This document shows positions 5,173 through 6,976 of a stretch of DNA of 6,976 nucleotides, one piece after another. This DNA comes from W2P13-069 sp051876105 (GTDB lineage: Bacteria; Actinomycetota; Coriobacteriia; Coriobacteriales; QAMH01). The DNA is taken from the NCBI GenBank assembly GCA_051876105.1, contig JBJEHN010000060.1, positions 1-6,976 on the forward strand, in the 5' to 3' direction. The first letter of the stretch is position 1. Each line of letters opens with the position of its first letter. The position numbers were made by a program, and so were the translations under genes. The notes below the pieces were generated by a model. The model worked only from the letters and a program-made list of their open reading frames with translations. It ran no database searches and was not told the DNA's origin.

Positions 5173-6825
5173 TTGGATCTGACGAGCGGAGAGCACAGCG
5201 CAGAGGGTGCTCGCAAGAGGGAGTCGGGGCGCATCGAGCCGATCTCCCTTGGGTTTGGCTTGCACCTGGGTTGGTGTTACTCGATAACGTATGGCAGCGC
5301 TGCTGTCTTTGGCATGGACAACGCGCTCATCGGCAGCGCGTCGAGCTGCTTCAGCTGCTTTTCCCTGGGGTCGCTGGCCGCGTTCGCGCTGGCGCTCATC
5401 GTCCTGGGGCTTTGCGCGCGCCCGGTGCGCATGCACCTCATCTGCCGCCGCGGCGGCATCGCCGCCTGTGCGCTCATGGTGGCTGGCAGCCTCGCCGGCG
5501 CAGCGATGCCCCTGCTCGGCAGCTCAAGCGTCGTGGTGCCGCTCGCTACTGGCTGCGGCGTGGTGACCGGCTTGGGCTCGGCCTGCATCCTGCTGTTCTG
5601 GGGCACTGCGTTCTCGCTGCTCGACTTCCCAACGGCGGTCACCAACCTGGGCGGCGCCTTCTTCCTCTCGATCTGCTTCTACTCGCTGCTCTCCTTGCTG
5701 GGCGCGCCTGCGGCGGGTGTCATTGCATCGCTGCTGCCTGTGCTTGCCCTCATCGTGCTCGAGCGCTTGCGCCCCAGCTTCTTCATGGGCGAAAGCCCGC
5801 TGCCTGTGCTGGAGTCGCTGCCCATCCGCGGCGGCAGCTTTGCCGTGCATGTGGTGACGCCGGTGGTGTTCTTCGGCATAGCGTGCGGCCTGCTCAACGC
5901 CACGGCGTTCATGGGCGTGATGAAGGTGACGCACAGCCTAGACGCCATCAACCTTGTCATAGCCGCGCTGGTGGCGTTTGTGCTGGTCACGGGCGTGCAG
6001 ATTCTCTTCATCGGCAAGCACAACGTCTCGACGTTCTTCAAGCACCTGCTGCCCGTCATCGCCGTATGCGTATGCGTGGCGCAGCCCAGCATCAGCTCCG
6101 ACCACCACGCCCTGCAGAGCATGGCAGCACTGGTGGCCTTTATCGCGCTCAACACCCTGCTGCTCAGCCTGTTCTGCGACCTCAGCCAGAGCTACCGCCT
6201 CAACCCGCTCTACATCTTCGGCGTGGGGCGGGGTTCCATGGCCGTGGCGATGGCCCTGGGCTCGATCCTGGCGCTGGAAGGGGAGAGGGTGCTGCCCCAG
6301 GTGGTGGATGGCAGCGCGCTGCTGGGGCCGGTGCTGCTCTTCTTGCTGCTGGGCCTGTGCACGCTGCCTTCGCGCCCCACCATCGAACGCGCCTCGCGCA
6401 ACGCATGCAGCATGACCTTCTACTACCAGTCGCAGGGCAACAAGGGGCCCTCGCTGCTCGACGTGCGCGAGCCCGCGACGCCCGTGCGCGCAAGCGGCGC
6501 GTTCAGGCCGGGCGCCTCGACAGCCGCCCTGAGCACGGGTTTGACGCGCCAGGCTGCCGGCACCATGGAAGACCCGATCCCGCCTGCAGAGCTGCTGCAG
6601 GCCCAGTGCGAGGCCGTGGCCAACTGCTACCTGCTCTCGCAACGCGAAACCGAGGTCTTCTACTACCTTGCCAAGGGCTACAACGCAGCTGCCATACAAC
6701 AGCAGCTGGTCATCTCCAAGGGCACCACCAAAACGCACATCCGCCACATCTACCGCAAGCTCAACATCCACTCGCAGCAAGAGCTCATCGACCTCGTCGA
6801 CTCCACCCTCCAAGGCGGCCTGTAA
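5173..6825 (+). CDS. Membrane-bound LuxR-type transcriptional regulator (12 TM + HTH)
   Basis: With the TTG start at 5173 the protein has 550 residues. Residues about 24-398 contain twelve hydrophobic segments in an MFS-like arrangement (for example 24-47, 57-80, 93-115, 222-246, 258-280, 314-335, 379-398). A polar linker follows (about 400-480), then a LuxR/FixJ-type HTH at about 486-545: LLSQRETEVFYYLAKGYNAAAIQQQL, with recognition helix around SKGTTKTHIRHIYRKL. The HTH is the DNA-binding part; the membrane part probably senses a ligand or membrane state instead of transporting. There is no receiver or autoinducer domain. This architecture is abundant in Eggerthellaceae, where such genes often lie beside the gene they regulate. 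Here the neighbour is the divergent secreted protease, about 320 bases away. The dyad at its own promoter suggests autoregulation. The later ATG at 5314 would remove the first helix. Signal and targets are inferred. Confidence 0.92.
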   Translation: MDLTSGEHSAEGARKRESGRIEPISLGFGLHLGWCYSITYGSAAVFGMDNALIGSASSCFSCFSLGSLAAFALALIVLGLCARPVRMHLICRRGGIAACALMVAGSLAGAAMPLLGSSSVVVPLATGCGVVTGLGSACILLFWGTAFSLLDFPTAVTNLGGAFFLSICFYSLLSLLGAPAAGVIASLLPVLALIVLERLRPSFFMGESPLPVLESLPIRGGSFAVHVVTPVVFFGIACGLLNATAFMGVMKVTHSLDAINLVIAALVAFVLVTGVQILFIGKHNVSTFFKHLLPVIAVCVCVAQPSISSDHHALQSMAALVAFIALNTLLLSLFCDLSQSYRLNPLYIFGVGRGSMAVAMALGSILALEGERVLPQVVDGSALLGPVLLFLLLGLCTLPSRPTIERASRNACSMTFYYQSQGNKGPSLLDVREPATPVRASGAFRPGASTAALSTGLTRQAAGTMEDPIPPAELLQAQCEAVANCYLLSQRETEVFYYLAKGYNAAAIQQQLVISKGTTKTHIRHIYRKLNIHSQQELIDLVDSTLQGGL

Positions 6826-6976
6826 GACAGCGCAAGTGCACAATTGCGGTCTCTGCACGTAATTTCAACCAAGCGAACAGCAGCGCCCCCTCTGTCATCA
6901 ACCAAGCAGCAGGGAAGCCCCCTCTGCACGATGCTCCTATATCTGTCAACGGGGTCGCCGCCCCTTTTCCAGAAGT
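6826..6976. other. Non-coding downstream end of window
   Basis: No reading frame here looks genuine. There is no strong terminator for the LuxR-type gene: GTGCA/TGCAC pair 5 bases around a 13-base gap soon after the stop codon, and a 4-base GGGG/CCCC stem with TTTT occurs at 6951-6968; both are weak. The main structure is the direct repeat described separately. Confidence 0.4.
6865..6926 (+). repeat. Two imperfect direct repeats of about 33 bases
   Basis: Unit 1 (from 6865) and unit 2 (from 6898) both begin TCAACCAAGC and end GCCCCCTCTG, with 10 and 9 different bases between these blocks. The spacing between unit starts is 33 bases. CTCTGCACG also occurs before unit 1 (6851-6859) and at the end of unit 2, hinting at a partial third unit. 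There are no unique spacers, so this is a small tandem duplication, not a CRISPR array. Confidence 0.6.

Noticed and set aside
5938..6858. 306-residue minus-strand frame opposite the regulator gene
   Set aside because: It lacks domain motifs and is antisense to the LuxR HTH and membrane helices, which are unmistakable.
6865..6930. CRISPR-like start of an array
   Set aside because: The units are adjacent with variable middles and conserved ends, the opposite of conserved repeats with unique spacers, and only two are present.
6951..6968. GGGG-loop-CCCC followed by TTTT as a terminator
   Set aside because: A 4-base stem with a 4-base T-run, 125 bases past the stop codon, is too weak to call with confidence.

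Overview
This GC-rich window looks like chromosomal DNA of a Coriobacteriia member (Actinomycetota), most likely from the Eggerthellaceae or a related gut family. The strongest hint is a transcription factor with a 12-helix membrane domain fused to a C-terminal LuxR-type HTH, a type greatly expanded in that group. GTG and TTG starts with strong AGGAGG-like ribosome binding sites and a TatD-associated radical SAM protein fit the same picture. The assignment is an inference from gene content only.

Layout. (1) 1-591 (+): a class I SAM-dependent methyltransferase that begins at the window edge. (2) 592-1602: about 1 kb without an intact gene. It holds a decayed beta-propeller-like surface-protein fragment (about 620-1357, in-frame stop at 830-832) between near-identical inverted 16-base sequences, then a possible terminator, two perfect small palindromes and a dispersed-repeat-like segment. 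(3) 1603-2238 (-): a TatD-associated radical SAM protein, divergent from (4) 2308-2823 (+), a GNAT acetyltransferase. (5) 2824-3027: a convergent intergenic region dominated by a large imperfect inverted repeat. (6) 3028-4854 (-): a secreted subtilisin-family (S8) serine protease with propeptide and a C-terminal Fn3 domain. (7) 4855-5172: a divergent regulatory region with a promoter for each flanking gene and a strong dyad over the rightward -10 box. (8) 5173-6825 (+): the membrane LuxR-type regulator. (9) 6826-6976: non-coding, with two imperfect 33-base direct repeats.

How the parts may work together. The clearest functional pairing is the secreted protease and the divergent membrane regulator. 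Membrane LuxR proteins in this group often sit beside the gene they control, so the regulator could sense an extracellular or membrane cue and set protease expression, and may control itself through the dyad at 5091-5112. The radical SAM and GNAT genes share only a 69-base divergent gap, with no evidence of a common pathway. I see no unmistakable novel multi-gene system. The observations most worth following are the regulator-protease module with its operator-like dyad, the pseudogene with inverted ends, and the structured intergenic repeats.
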